From: JBKBKN01 sp046294625
GTDB taxonomy: Bacteria > Bacteroidota > Bacteroidia > M30B66
Direction of reading: 5' to 3'
Assembly (NCBI GenBank): GCA_046294625.1
Contig: JBKBKN010000024.1
Span: 1-42,959 of the forward strand
Length of the DNA stretch: 42,959 bases
Shown: one piece after another, positions 9,889 through 19,847 of the stretch
Layout: the number at the start of each line of letters is the position of its first letter
Position numbering within the stretch: position 1 is the first letter of the stretch
Translations under genes and position numbers: made by a program
The notes under the pieces: model-generated
The model's input: only the letters and a program-made list of their open reading frames with translations
Told to the model about the DNA's origin: nothing
The model's database searches: none

Positions 9889-12177
9889 TTATAATTGAAA
9901 GTCTTTTTTTACCCACTTCATGCAGGATTTCAAATCCCTCTCAACAGTTGACAGTAGGGTATTCAATCTATTTAATTCAGGATGGGTTGATTTGCAAATC
10001 CGTTCGATTTCGATGGCTTTTTCTCTGGTTTGATGCAGCCCCATGTTGCCAATACTTTGTTTCATTCGATGAGCTATGCGTGCTGCTTCATTAAACTGCT
10101 GTTGCTCAATCGAATGGCGCAATTCTTCGATAGAAACCGGGGTGATTTCTAAAAATAATTGTAGCATATCTCTTAAGAATGCTTGATCGCCATTGCATAT
10201 TTCTTCCAACGCTTTAATGTTGTAGGGCTTATAAACTGACCATTTGTCGAATTTGCGCGATGATATTTTTCTCTTGGCTAGGAGGGCATTGATCCGGTTG
10301 ACCAAATCACTTTCTGTGTAGGGTTTTACCAATACATCATCCATGCCCGAATCCAAATAGTGCTGCACATCTTTATTAAAGGCATTGGCAGTAACAGCGA
10401 TGATTGGAATATCATTAGAAATATTGCTTCTAATGAATTTTGAAGCCGTAACACCATCCATTTCGGGCATTTGAATATCCATCAAAATAAGGTCAAAAGA
10501 CATTGTTTCGAGTGCCTTCAAGGCTAATAAGCCGTTGGATGCGAACTCGCATACGAAATGATTGCGGCGCAAAATAATGTCAGCCAACTTTTGATTTTCG
10601 ATCTGATCTTCCACAATGAGAATACGGTGGGGCTTTTTTCGTGGCGAATTGTCGAGCGCAGTAAAATTCAATTGGGCAGCATGGTCGCGTTTGAGCGGGA
10701 TGGTTATTTTCACCGTAGTGCCTACTCCAAGGCTACTTTCCACTTGCATCTGACCTTTGAGGAAAAGTACGAGTCGGTTAATGAGATGTAAACCCATTCC
10801 ATCACCAAAAAGAAAGTCTTGTTTATCGACATTCTCCATATTTTTAAATTTCAGAAGTGTAGCTTCGTTAATTCCACCACCACTGTCGCTGATTTCTACA
10901 CACAGTATGAGTGTATCAGATGCACTGCCTGTTAATGTACTCTTAACAGCAACCTCTCCTTTGCGTGTATATTTGATGGCATTGCCAATTAGACCATATA
11001 AAATCTGCTTTAGTTTTGAAGCATCGCCATGCGTGAACTGTCGTTGCTCTTCTTGGTTAATTACATTTAGCGATATGTCCTTATTGCCGGCCATTAAACT
11101 GAAATAATCTGCTACTTCATTGATAATATCCTGCGGAATAAACTTTGATTCTTGTCCTACGATGCCTTCTTCATCAATACTGGTGTAATCCAGTATATTA
11201 TTAAGCAAAGCCAACAGATAATCAGCTGATTGGTGAGCGCTTTTCAAATATGCTCTGAGTTGATCTTTGTTTTCAGCATTTAGCACCTGATTGAGCAGGC
11301 CAATGATGATATTGAGCGGATTTCTGATTTCATGGCTAAGGGTTGCCAAAAAACGTTCTTTAGCCAAAGAGGCTCTCTCTGCAATTTCTTTTTGTTTCGA
11401 CAACTCTATTTGTAATTGCTTTTGGGCAGTGATATCGAGTACAATTCCAATGGTTCCGGTGAGGTCCTTCTCTTCATTGAATATTTGAGAGCCGCTTATC
11501 AACCAGTAGCACTTCGATCCGTTGCGGTCTGTAAATACAATTTCGAATGTTTTTCCGATAAAAACATCCGTTGGGTCTGATTGATAATCTGAAACTTGTT
11601 CCCAATTAGCGAAAGGAAATTCATCCATATTATGCCCAATCAGCTCCGAAAGTGCATATCCCGAAAGTTTGCTGAAACTTCTATTGGCATACTGAATGAC
11701 ACGATGTATATCAAATTCTACAATTCCTAAATTCATGTGTCGCAGCATGTATCGAAATAGTGCTTCCCGATTATGGGAGATAGATGGCCGCCTCTGTTGC
11801 TTTTCGGTAAGTTGCTCTTGATACATTTGTTTCATCAGCACCAATCCTATCGTGTTGCAATATGCTTGCATAAAAGCATCCGAATGTGTTTCAACATGAT
11901 GGTTAATGAAATATAAATTACCAAAATCATTCAGCGGATAGCAGCTGTAGCCTTTAATTGCTGCTTCTTGGCATGTTAATTCATCCAATACAGTGGGCCA
12001 TACCCTATTTTCGGTGGCTGTGCTGCCAAAACGTTGTCCCTTTTTTGATACAATGAAAGCGTTCACTTGAAACTCATCTTCAATGAATTGAAGAAGTTTA
12101 TGGATGGTTTGGTTTGTATTTTCACCTTGAGTCGATTCAATTTTTTGATTAAATGCTTGCCAGTTGTATGTTTTCAT
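9889..12177 (-). CDS. Hybrid sensor histidine kinase with PAS, receiver and Hpt domains
   Basis: A 762-aa soluble multi-domain kinase with no membrane segment. Residues 1-125 resemble a GAF-type sensor. A PAS domain spans about 140-255. The dimerisation/phosphoacceptor helix carries His282 (FLATLSHEIRNP). The ATPase domain shows the N box (Asn399, GNAIKYT), G1 (DSGGG, 431-435) and G2 (GDGMGL, 458-463). The receiver domain has phospho-acceptor Asp567 (LILMDIQMPEMDG) and Lys618. A C-terminal Hpt domain has His703 (IAHRMKQSIG). It can thus run a complete His-Asp-His relay. It is the last gene of a five-gene signalling operon, 7 bp after the sigma-54 activator. Partner and stimulus are unknown; the neighbouring regulators are obvious candidates. 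Confidence 0.92.
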   Translation of the reverse strand: MKTYNWQAFNQKIESTQGENTNQTIHKLLQFIEDEFQVNAFIVSKKGQRFGSTATENRVWPTVLDELTCQEAAIKGYSCYPLNDFGNLYFINHHVETHSDAFMQAYCNTIGLVLMKQMYQEQLTEKQQRRPSISHNREALFRYMLRHMNLGIVEFDIHRVIQYANRSFSKLSGYALSELIGHNMDEFPFANWEQVSDYQSDPTDVFIGKTFEIVFTDRNGSKCYWLISGSQIFNEEKDLTGTIGIVLDITAQKQLQIELSKQKEIAERASLAKERFLATLSHEIRNPLNIIIGLLNQVLNAENKDQLRAYLKSAHQSADYLLALLNNILDYTSIDEEGIVGQESKFIPQDIINEVADYFSLMAGNKDISLNVINQEEQRQFTHGDASKLKQILYGLIGNAIKYTRKGEVAVKSTLTGSASDTLILCVEISDSGGGINEATLLKFKNMENVDKQDFLFGDGMGLHLINRLVLFLKGQMQVESSLGVGTTVKITIPLKRDHAAQLNFTALDNSPRKKPHRILIVEDQIENQKLADIILRRNHFVCEFASNGLLALKALETMSFDLILMDIQMPEMDGVTASKFIRSNISNDIPIIAVTANAFNKDVQHYLDSGMDDVLVKPYTESDLVNRINALLAKRKISSRKFDKWSVYKPYNIKALEEICNGDQAFLRDMLQLFLEITPVSIEELRHSIEQQQFNEAARIAHRMKQSIGNMGLHQTREKAIEIERICKSTHPELNRLNTLLSTVERDLKSCMKWVKKDFQL

Positions 12178-12184
12178 TCAAGAT

Positions 12185-13546
12185 TTATTTTTTATGAAAT
12201 ACCTCTCCACTTTTGATTAGGTTATAAATGGTTGATTTACCAATATCGAGCTTTTCTGCTACTTTCAACACATTATAATCGTATAATTCCATGTACTGAT
12301 TAATGATGTCGGCGGTATATTCGCGCAGCGTTTTTTCTTGAAGTATGATTTTTTGCTTCACGTCAAAAGCCGGATTCAATTCAATATGATATGCTTCTAT
12401 TTGTTCTTTCTCAGCATATACACACGCTAACTCCATCACCGCTTTTAGTTCTCTGACATTGCCCGGGAAGTGGTAATTCAGCAATTTTTGCTGTGCATCT
12501 GTAGAAATACGTAGTGGCAACAATTTATTTTCGGTCACAAAGCTTTTCACAAATGCTTTAGCAAGCAGAATAATATCGTGCTGACGCTCACGCAGTGGTG
12601 GCATCTGAATAGGGATACCCATTATACGATAATATAAATCTTCACGAAATAATCCACGATCGACCTGTTGAGCTAAATTCTGATGTGTGGCCGTTATGAG
12701 CCTAAAATTGAGCTTTACAATTTCATTCCCCCCCACTCTTGTAATTTCTCTTTCTTGTATAGCTCTCAGTAGTTTGCTCTGTAGCGGGAGACTTAATTCC
12801 CCAATTTCATCGAGAAAAAGTGTACCATTTTCAGCTTCTTCAAACTTACCTTTTTTGCGAAAGTTGGCTCCGGTAAATGCGCCTTTTTCATAACCATACA
12901 ATTCGCTTTCAACCAAATCAGCAGGAATAGCAGCCATATTAACAGCTATAAATGGCGCTCTTCGCCTTTCGCTATTGTGATGAACGGCCTTTGCCGCTAA
13001 TTCCTTGCCTGTTCCAGTCTCGCCTGATATCAATACATTAATATTAGTTTCGGTGGCTTTTTGAATCAGTTTAAATACCTTTTTCATGGCCTCGCTTTGG
13101 CCAATCAATATGTTTTGAAACTTAAACTTCTCTCCCAACTCTTCGCGCAATTGAGCTACTTCGGTTTTAAGCTTTTTCTGTTGGCGAAGCTGATGCACTT
13201 TGTTCCAAAGCAAATCTTTGGTATGGTCGTCTTTCACCAAATAATCTTCTGCACCTGATTTGAGCAGTGCAATGGCTATTTTTATTTCATCCTGTCCACT
13301 AATTACAATCACCGGAATATCCTGATTAAAAGCCTTAATTCTTTTTAAAAGCTGATCGCCATTCAAATCGGGCAAAACAAAATCGATGCATACCAAATCA
13401 GGATTGAGGTGCAGCTGCTTTATGCAAGTGTCGGCATCAGCAAAGGTGAAAATCTCAAAATCGGGATTAAGGGATAGATGGTGTTTGAGCACCTTCAAAT
13501 ACCAGGGATCGTCTTCTACTATAAAAATTTTGTAATGCTGTTGCAC
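12185..13546 (-). CDS. Sigma-54-dependent response regulator (NtrC family)
   Basis: A 453-aa protein. The receiver domain (1-120) has Asp55 as acceptor and EDD at the acidic pocket. The AAA+ domain carries Walker A GETGTGKE (175-182), the sigma-54 contact loop GAFTGA (222-227) and Walker B LFLDEIGE (243-250). The C-terminal 50 residues form a helix-turn-helix (NVLKVAEKLDIGKSTIYNLIKSG). Phosphorylated dimers or hexamers of this family remodel the RNA polymerase-sigma-54 closed complex. The invariant motifs are all present, so it should be active. The gene lies between the single-domain receiver and the hybrid kinase with gaps of 4 and 7 bp, and is probably phosphorylated by a kinase of this operon. 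No -24/-12 target promoter was identified in the window. Confidence 0.93.
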   Translation of the reverse strand: MQQHYKIFIVEDDPWYLKVLKHHLSLNPDFEIFTFADADTCIKQLHLNPDLVCIDFVLPDLNGDQLLKRIKAFNQDIPVIVISGQDEIKIAIALLKSGAEDYLVKDDHTKDLLWNKVHQLRQQKKLKTEVAQLREELGEKFKFQNILIGQSEAMKKVFKLIQKATETNINVLISGETGTGKELAAKAVHHNSERRRAPFIAVNMAAIPADLVESELYGYEKGAFTGANFRKKGKFEEAENGTLFLDEIGELSLPLQSKLLRAIQEREITRVGGNEIVKLNFRLITATHQNLAQQVDRGLFREDLYYRIMGIPIQMPPLRERQHDIILLAKAFVKSFVTENKLLPLRISTDAQQKLLNYHFPGNVRELKAVMELACVYAEKEQIEAYHIELNPAFDVKQKIILQEKTLREYTADIINQYMELYDYNVLKVAEKLDIGKSTIYNLIKSGEVFHKK

Positions 13547-13550
13547 GTGA

Positions 13551-13964
13551 TTAACTGATTAGTTTTTGAATGTTATCCATTTTTATGGAATATAAATCAT
13601 GTTTCTGAATCGGCTTGATAAGCATTCGCTTAAGTCCGGGCGTATCATTGGCTTTTTGCAACTCTTCGGGATCAATGGTGGAGCTACACAGATAAATCCC
13701 TGTTTCTTCGCACACTTTAAGTTGACAACACGATTCTACAAACTGCCATCCATCTTCAATAGGCATGTTCAAATCTACCAGAATCAAATCCGGCACTTTT
13801 GCGCCTGCTTTTTTTCTTTGTTCAATTTCAATCCGCGCATCCTGCCCATTTTCAAAAACTTGTATTTGCTCACAAAAATCGGTTTGATTGAATAATCTTT
13901 TCATTGCCATTCTGTAGATTGCATCATCATCTACAATAAATACTTCTTTAAATCGCTTGCTCAT
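13551..13964 (-). CDS. Single-domain response regulator (CheY-like receiver)
   Basis: A 137-aa protein consisting of a receiver domain only. It shows VDDDA at residues 11-15, phospho-acceptor Asp64 (LILVDLNMPIEDG), and a conserved Lys near the C-terminus (MLIKPIQKHDL). Having no output domain, it likely shuttles phosphate between kinases and the Hpt domain of the hybrid kinase, or binds a target protein directly. It lies 8 bp after the upstream kinase gene and 4 bp before the sigma-54 activator, so it is co-transcribed. Confidence 0.9.
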   Translation of the reverse strand: MSKRFKEVFIVDDDAIYRMAMKRLFNQTDFCEQIQVFENGQDARIEIEQRKKAGAKVPDLILVDLNMPIEDGWQFVESCCQLKVCEETGIYLCSSTIDPEELQKANDTPGLKRMLIKPIQKHDLYSIKMDNIQKLIS

Positions 13965-13972
13965 ATCTCTGT

Positions 13973-15919
13973 TTAATTTAAGTAGTAGTTGATCTCCTCA
14001 TTTTTAATGCTCAAATACACCGAAAATTCGGTGCCTTCATCAGGTGTTGAATGCACTTCGATTCGCCCCCCCATCGTTTCAATTTGGTTTTTAACAAGAA
14101 AAAGTCCAATGCCGCGAGCATCTTCGTTTTTATGAAAAGTCTTATACATCCCAAACAATTGAGCACCATATTGATTTAAGTCAATTCCTAATCCATTATC
14201 GCGCACGGCTACCTTCACAAAATCCTCCAATTCCTGAACATCAATGTCAATTCTACAAGGGCGATTCGGACTCCGATATTTAATGGCATTGGTCATTAGA
14301 TTCTGAAAAATGCTTTCAAAATACGCCGGAATATAGCTGATAACCGGGTGACAGTGAAAATGAAAACGAATTTCAGCTCCGGCATCGAGGAATAAATAAG
14401 TCAATCCTCCTGCAATTTTCTCTAACTCCTGGCATACATCAATGTTTTTAAACTTGTCAGTAGCATTATTTTGAACCAAAATTACTTCATTGAGATTGAA
14501 AAGGGTTTCTTTTAACCTGTCTGAACTGGTAACTAATGAATCAATCAATTTTTGTTTTTGCTCAGGTTCGTTTTCTTCTTTCAACAAGTTGACTATCGAT
14601 TCAAAGTTGGCAACATTAGAGCGAAGGTTATGCGAAACAATATAAGCAAAGCTCTGAAGCTGTTTATTTTGCTTTGCAGCCAGAAGGTAAGTCTTTCGAA
14701 GTTGCTCTTCTTTCTTTTTTCGTTCACTAATGTCTTGAATAATTCCATCAATTCTAATGAGCACCTGCTTTTCGAAGATTGGTTTTGCAACAACCCGCAT
14801 CATTTTTACTTCCCCTGTAGTATTGATGATTTCAAATTCATCGTCAAATGGTGTTCCTTTCTGAATAGCATCAATCCAATATTTTTTTACTCTTTGTTGA
14901 TGAAGTGGTCCATTGTAGTACTGAAGGTTAACTCGTGGATTAGGCTTAAATTCTTTGTCAAGGCCATGCAAATGATAAATATAATCTGTCCAAAACATTT
15001 CTTTGTTTTCGAGCTTATAACTCCAGCCTCCCATACCCGCCATATAATTCGTATCCATAATCAGCTGATTGACTTCTTGCAGCTTTTCGTTGGTGGTGGC
15101 CAATTTAGTATTGTCGAGCAAAAAAGCATGAACACGAAAAGCTGTATTCGAATCACCGGAAGATAAAACAATGTAAAAATCAAAATACTTTTTACTACCA
15201 TCAGCAGTTGTCAGTTGAGCTGATAAGTTAAACCTATTCTCGCCGGCCTGTAATTTTTTTTTCACCTGTTCAAGAAAAGAATCAGCACGGTCTAATTGTT
15301 GAAAAAACTGGCTTGCATTCATGAGATTATCTTGTAGGCTATCATGATATTTTCGAATGTTATCAGAAACATAGTGAAGAATCAAACTGTCATCGATAGT
15401 AAACTCAAAGAGCACCACCGGGCTTTGTTTTAACCAGCCAGATTTCTTGAGCAGAAATCGATTAATTTTTTTCAGTTTATTTTTTTGAAGTTGAATTTTG
15501 ATCCACACCCAGATAATACTGATAATTGAAATGATTATGATTATTAACCCAAGTATTCTTGCCATGAAAAGCTGCTTCTGTTTTTCGAAATATTCATTCT
15601 CCATTTCCAGGATAGCTTCGTTTTTTTTCATTTCAACTTGGAGTAATTTACTTTCTTCAGCTAATAAATCGTATTTATTTTTCAAGATACTTTCATTCTC
15701 TTTGATAACATATAGGCTGTCTTCTATGGTTTTGAGTTGCTCGCATATCCGGTATGCCATTTTAAAGTCTCCGGTTGTCTTGCATTGCTGAAGCTTATTT
15801 TCCAATTGGAGCTTCTGGGCCAAAAGTTCGGACAAATAAATCTCTTCACTTTGTGACCATGAAGTATTGCATACGATCAACAGGCTGATAAACACTAAGT
15901 GAATGAGTCCTTTTTTCAT
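13973..15919 (-). CDS. Membrane sensor histidine kinase with PAS domains
   Basis: A 648-aa kinase. It has a signal peptide (1-22, ending SWSQ), a periplasmic coiled-coil rich segment (25-118), one membrane helix (about 121-141), two PAS-like regions (about 165-275 and 285-400), then a kinase core. The phosphoacceptor is His430 in SHNLRS, and the ATPase domain has the N box TNAIKYR and G boxes DNGLGID and ARGIGLFLVKNQ. Its start codon overlaps the stop of the upstream 946-aa kinase by four bases (ATGA), which points to translational coupling. The kinase core is closely similar to that of its neighbour, including the shared LFGMYKTFHKNEDARG segment, so the two look like a duplication with different sensor parts. 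Confidence 0.92.
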   Translation of the reverse strand: MKKGLIHLVFISLLIVCNTSWSQSEEIYLSELLAQKLQLENKLQQCKTTGDFKMAYRICEQLKTIEDSLYVIKENESILKNKYDLLAEESKLLQVEMKKNEAILEMENEYFEKQKQLFMARILGLIIIIISIISIIWVWIKIQLQKNKLKKINRFLLKKSGWLKQSPVVLFEFTIDDSLILHYVSDNIRKYHDSLQDNLMNASQFFQQLDRADSFLEQVKKKLQAGENRFNLSAQLTTADGSKKYFDFYIVLSSGDSNTAFRVHAFLLDNTKLATTNEKLQEVNQLIMDTNYMAGMGGWSYKLENKEMFWTDYIYHLHGLDKEFKPNPRVNLQYYNGPLHQQRVKKYWIDAIQKGTPFDDEFEIINTTGEVKMMRVVAKPIFEKQVLIRIDGIIQDISERKKKEEQLRKTYLLAAKQNKQLQSFAYIVSHNLRSNVANFESIVNLLKEENEPEQKQKLIDSLVTSSDRLKETLFNLNEVILVQNNATDKFKNIDVCQELEKIAGGLTYLFLDAGAEIRFHFHCHPVISYIPAYFESIFQNLMTNAIKYRSPNRPCRIDIDVQELEDFVKVAVRDNGLGIDLNQYGAQLFGMYKTFHKNEDARGIGLFLVKNQIETMGGRIEVHSTPDEGTEFSVYLSIKNEEINYYLN

Positions 15920-18756
15920 GGTCTTACTTTTTTGGTTCGACTCACAACAGATTGAAGTTGTTTTCGAAAATAGACTCTAAATGAGGTTCCAAGGTCGGGC
16001 TCCGACTCCACTTCGATTTTTCCGCCAGTATATTCCAACTGATTCTTTGTCAAAAATAAGCCTACTCCCCTGGCATCTTCATTTTTATGAAAAGTTTTGT
16101 ACATACCAAAAAGGCGGTCGCCATATTTATTCAAATCAATTCCTAAACCATTGTCTTTAACAGTAATCATATGATAGGATTCATTTTCTGAAAAAGTTAT
16201 TTCTATTCTTGCCTTTCGCTCCGGGTGTTTATATTTGATAGCATTAGAAATCAAATTGTACATCACACTTTCAAAATAAGCTGGAACATAATGAATCGCT
16301 TTTTGCTCGTCTATATTCAAATAAATGTCGGGTAATTCGCTCGGTTTACTCAACATCATTGACGAAATGATTTTTTCAATTTCGCTACGAAGGTGAATTT
16401 TCTTTAAAGGTATATTCTGGTGGCTTTGCACCTTTACTACTTCACTCAAGTGATGCAAAGTTTCTTTAAGCCTAAGGGTATTGGTTTCAATTGCCTGTAT
16501 TAATTCATCATCATTTCCTTTAGTATCTTTCAACAAATGAAGCAAGAGTTCAAAATTTCCAGAATGAGACCGGAGATTATGCGAAACAATATGGGTAAAA
16601 TTCTTTAGCCTTTTATTTTGTTCTTCAGTAAATAATAGCGCATCTTCTAGCTCTTTTTGTTGTTTTTTCTCGTCGGTTATATCTATCAATGACCCTTCCA
16701 CGCCGACAGGTTTACCATTTTCAAATTGGGATTGACAAATCAATTTTATCATTTTCAATTCTCCATTTGAAGTGACAATTTCGAACTCATCACTAAACTC
16801 AGGAGTTTCGGGGGTTAGATTTTTTAAGTATTCAAGTGCTTTATTTCTCGATTCGCCGGGCGTATGAATTTGGATGGCTTTATCAAAGTTTAATATATCA
16901 TCTTCTTTGTATCCGGTAATGTGCAAAGCTTCTTTGCTCAATATCACGTTATCTTTCTTGAAATCAAATTTAAAAGAGCCAATTTTACCGATACTATTGG
17001 TGCTTTCTAAAAGAGTACGTAGATCTTCCAAAGATTTATTGAGCTTGAAGGCATCATCGATATCGACTATGAATCCAAATAATAATTTAAGCTTGTTCGC
17101 ATCTTTGATTGGTTTGATATGAAGTTGACACCTTAATCGGTTGTCATGACATTTAAACGTGGTATTTATTACGAAGTCATCGTCCGTTTCAACAACTTTT
17201 CGCATCAATTCAGCACGGAATTCTTCCGGACATTCCAATAGCTGATACAAAGCGTGAAAAGGTACCGAGCATTTGAGTTTGGCCAGTAATTCGCGCGCAT
17301 TGTCCGATAAGAAGCTAAACTTTAAATTATTGATATCTTTCAATTGAAAGGCAATAACCGGACCTGTATCGAACAGTTTTTGCTCTTGTTGAAGCATGGC
17401 ATTAGCTTTTTTGAAACTTTCTTTAAGCTTATTAGCTTTGAACATTAATATAAAGAAGCCACTTCCTACTATGAGTAGTAATATAGATGCAATGAGTATA
17501 ATTAAATTTCGTCTTTCGATAAGTTTGTTATTCCTGCCTTGAAGAACTAACTTTTCTTGATCAATAAACTGTTCTTTCTCCAACAAAGCTTTAGAAGCTT
17601 GCAGCTGTTGAAGTTTTATAAACTTTAATTCATCACTATGTTTCTGTCCTTTAAACTCTAAATCGTAATGAGCATAACGCTCATATGCATTTACCGCTTC
17701 CTCATACCTTCCCAGATTATACAAAGCCTGAGCATACGAACTATAGAAAACACTTAACAATTTCACATCGTCCTCTATCAAAAGATTATCTTTGATAAAA
17801 GTAAGCTCTGACAAAGCTTCATTATTTTTGTTATGCTTAAGTAAGGCTTCCGCTTTAGCTAAATGAAGATCTAAGATTAACTTGTTGTTATTCAAATGCT
17901 TACTAAGTAATAAGGCATGATTAAATACCGATAAAATGTTTGCCAAAGGCTTGCCAGCACGTAGATAATATAATCCCAATTTGTGGAGTGATGATGAGAT
18001 ATAATAGGGCTCATTAAGTTCTTTAGCTATGCGAACAAACTCTTCTGTAAACCTAATAGCCAATTCCCTTTGTCCTTTCTTTTCATAAATATCTCCCAGG
18101 TTTGGCAAAACCATCATTAATCCGCGCTTGATATCTCTTGCTTTGTAAACTTCGTAAGCTTCCAGAATGTACTTTTCAGCATTTTCTAAATCATCGATTT
18201 GAAAATAAAGATTTCCTAAATTTGTAATACACTGATAATAAAAAAAATGCGCTTCATATCTTTTGGCAATATCTTTTGCAGTGATTAAAGCCTTGAGCGA
18301 TTGTGCATAGTTGCGAAGATATTTTAATGTATTAGACTTATTCACCAAGGCCTTGGCATAAGATAGCGAATCTTTGTTTTGAAGAAATATCTGGGCAGCA
18401 AGATCATGCATACGAACCGATTCAGCAAGATTCTTCATTTCATCATAAGCAAGAGCCGAATACATGTAAGCATTGGCTTTATATCGGAAATGTTCCGGTT
18501 TTTTGGCCAGTTGACTTGCAATGTTTCCGTAAAAAACCGCCGAATCAGGATTGAAGAAAATATACTCAAAAGCAATCTCATTCAACAGATTGAGAAAAAC
18601 GGTATCTACAATTTGATCTTGCTGAGAACTGAACTGTTGCTTGAGTTCAGCCAATAACGAATCTTTATAATGACTGCTTTGGGCATATCCATTCGATAAG
18701 ATTAGAAAGAACAGTGAAAAGAAAAAAATAATTCGCTTGGATAGTTTGGTTCTCAT
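15916..18756 (-). CDS. TPR-containing membrane sensor histidine kinase
   Basis: A 946-aa kinase and first gene of the five-gene operon. It has a signal peptide (1-25, ending GYAQ), tetratricopeptide-like helices in the periplasm (about 55-370), a coiled coil, a membrane helix (417-438), two PAS regions (about 455-570 and 580-695), a HisKA domain with His726 (SHNLRS), and an ATPase domain with SNAIKYK, DNGLGID and ARGVGLFLTKNQ. The TPR array suggests that the signal is a protein or peptide bound in the periplasm; this is inference from the domain type. The last 31 residues after the ATPase domain are short and basic. Its promoter should lie in 18757-18907, but no clear consensus box was found there. 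Confidence 0.92.
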   Translation of the reverse strand: MRTKLSKRIIFFFSLFFLILSNGYAQSSHYKDSLLAELKQQFSSQQDQIVDTVFLNLLNEIAFEYIFFNPDSAVFYGNIASQLAKKPEHFRYKANAYMYSALAYDEMKNLAESVRMHDLAAQIFLQNKDSLSYAKALVNKSNTLKYLRNYAQSLKALITAKDIAKRYEAHFFYYQCITNLGNLYFQIDDLENAEKYILEAYEVYKARDIKRGLMMVLPNLGDIYEKKGQRELAIRFTEEFVRIAKELNEPYYISSSLHKLGLYYLRAGKPLANILSVFNHALLLSKHLNNNKLILDLHLAKAEALLKHNKNNEALSELTFIKDNLLIEDDVKLLSVFYSSYAQALYNLGRYEEAVNAYERYAHYDLEFKGQKHSDELKFIKLQQLQASKALLEKEQFIDQEKLVLQGRNNKLIERRNLIILIASILLLIVGSGFFILMFKANKLKESFKKANAMLQQEQKLFDTGPVIAFQLKDINNLKFSFLSDNARELLAKLKCSVPFHALYQLLECPEEFRAELMRKVVETDDDFVINTTFKCHDNRLRCQLHIKPIKDANKLKLLFGFIVDIDDAFKLNKSLEDLRTLLESTNSIGKIGSFKFDFKKDNVILSKEALHITGYKEDDILNFDKAIQIHTPGESRNKALEYLKNLTPETPEFSDEFEIVTSNGELKMIKLICQSQFENGKPVGVEGSLIDITDEKKQQKELEDALLFTEEQNKRLKNFTHIVSHNLRSHSGNFELLLHLLKDTKGNDDELIQAIETNTLRLKETLHHLSEVVKVQSHQNIPLKKIHLRSEIEKIISSMMLSKPSELPDIYLNIDEQKAIHYVPAYFESVMYNLISNAIKYKHPERKARIEITFSENESYHMITVKDNGLGIDLNKYGDRLFGMYKTFHKNEDARGVGLFLTKNQLEYTGGKIEVESEPDLGTSFRVYFRKQLQSVVSRTKKVRP

Positions 18757-18907
18757 ACCTATGTTAGGCTAATTTATATTCGCTTTTTTTCCAAAATAAG
18801 AGGTAAGAAAATACTTTTAAACACCCTGTGTTGAAGAAAAATTTGGAATCCAAAAGTTTAAACTTTATTAGTTATATGGTCAATAAAAGTGATTAATCGT
18901 TTGTAAT

Positions 18908-19339
18908 CTATCTTGTAATGTCTAAAAACATTGCCTTCTCTTTTTCCGTCGGTACTCTGCAAGTTGATCTTTTGCCAAACCATTTATAGCGATTCGCCGC
19001 TATTAAATTATATAACGCATTTCTTAAAAATTTCGGTATGACGAAAAACACTGCCATCAAGTTGTAGGGAAATCCAAGCACTGACATGATTTTCAAAACG
19101 GCTGATGTTTTAAGGTAAAAGCGACCTTGATGGTAAAAAATAATGCTATCGGCTGTAGATGTATCAAAATTCAAGTTTTTGAAGAAAGCTAAGGTGAATT
19201 CACTTTGTTGCGAAGCAAAGTGCAGTTTGCGATGCTTGTCTTTTCGAATAAGAAAATCAACGGAACGATTGCAGAGATTGCAATATCCATCAAAAAAAAC
19301 GATAGATAAATCGGTGGGATATTTTTCAGTTTTATGCAT
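18908..19339 (-). CDS. DCC-family thiol-disulfide oxidoreductase-like protein
   Basis: A 143-aa protein with the family signature VFFDGYCNLCNRSVDFLI, in which Cys20 and Cys23 form the DxxCxxC motif. The C-terminal half (VLKIMSVLGFPYNLMAVFFVIPKFLRNALYNLIAANRYKWFG) is typical of the YuxK/DUF393 family. Members have a predicted thioredoxin-like fold, and the reaction is not established. The start codon lies 3 bp after the glutathione peroxidase stop, so the two form an operon with a common redox theme. Confidence 0.88.
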   Translation of the reverse strand: MHKTEKYPTDLSIVFFDGYCNLCNRSVDFLIRKDKHRKLHFASQQSEFTLAFFKNLNFDTSTADSIIFYHQGRFYLKTSAVLKIMSVLGFPYNLMAVFFVIPKFLRNALYNLIAANRYKWFGKRSTCRVPTEKEKAMFLDITR

Positions 19340-19342
19340 ATA

Positions 19343-19831
19343 TCAATGGCGACCCATAATCCAGGAGCTAATCTGCTCATCGAGCGGGCTCACTGCTGAA
19401 GGTAAAACATCGATTAATTGCCCCTGTTCATCCACTAGGAATTTTGTAAAATTCCATTCTGCCCGAGCATCCTTCACCTCATTGAGCTGCTTCTGCTGAA
19501 GATAATTGAACAAAGGGTGCGCATTTTCGCCAATCACGTGTGTTTTCTCAAACAGTGGAAAGGTGATTCCAAACATAGATTTACAAAAATCAGCTATTTG
19601 AGCATCGCTTTTAGGTTCTTGTGCACCAAAATCGTTAGATGGGAAAGCCAGAATTTCGAAATTATTTGGAGCAAATTGCTCATAAAGTGCCTGCAATTCA
19701 AGATATTGCGGTGTAAAATAACACTCCGAAGCGGTGTTGACAATCAAAAGCTTCTTTCCTGAATAGGAAGCCATGCTAATGCTCTTTCCGTTGTTCAGGC
19801 AAACTTCTACGTCATAGATATCAGTAATCAT
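19343..19831 (-). CDS. Glutathione peroxidase family protein (cysteine type)
   Basis: A 162-aa thiol peroxidase that reduces hydrogen or lipid peroxides, in bacteria usually with thioredoxin as donor. The peroxidatic Cys37 lies in VNTASECYFTPQY. The loop that is normally NQFG reads NDFG here (FPSNDFGAQEP), a substitution of the Gln often counted in the catalytic tetrad; the Trp-Asn pair is kept in EWNFTKFLVD. No signal peptide is present, so it acts in the cytoplasm. The first gene of a two-gene operon with the DCC protein; a good promoter lies directly upstream. Confidence 0.9.
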   Translation of the reverse strand: MITDIYDVEVCLNNGKSISMASYSGKKLLIVNTASECYFTPQYLELQALYEQFAPNNFEILAFPSNDFGAQEPKSDAQIADFCKSMFGITFPLFEKTHVIGENAHPLFNYLQQKQLNEVKDARAEWNFTKFLVDEQGQLIDVLPSAVSPLDEQISSWIMGRH

Positions 19832-19847
19832 GCAGGTGTAATATTGT

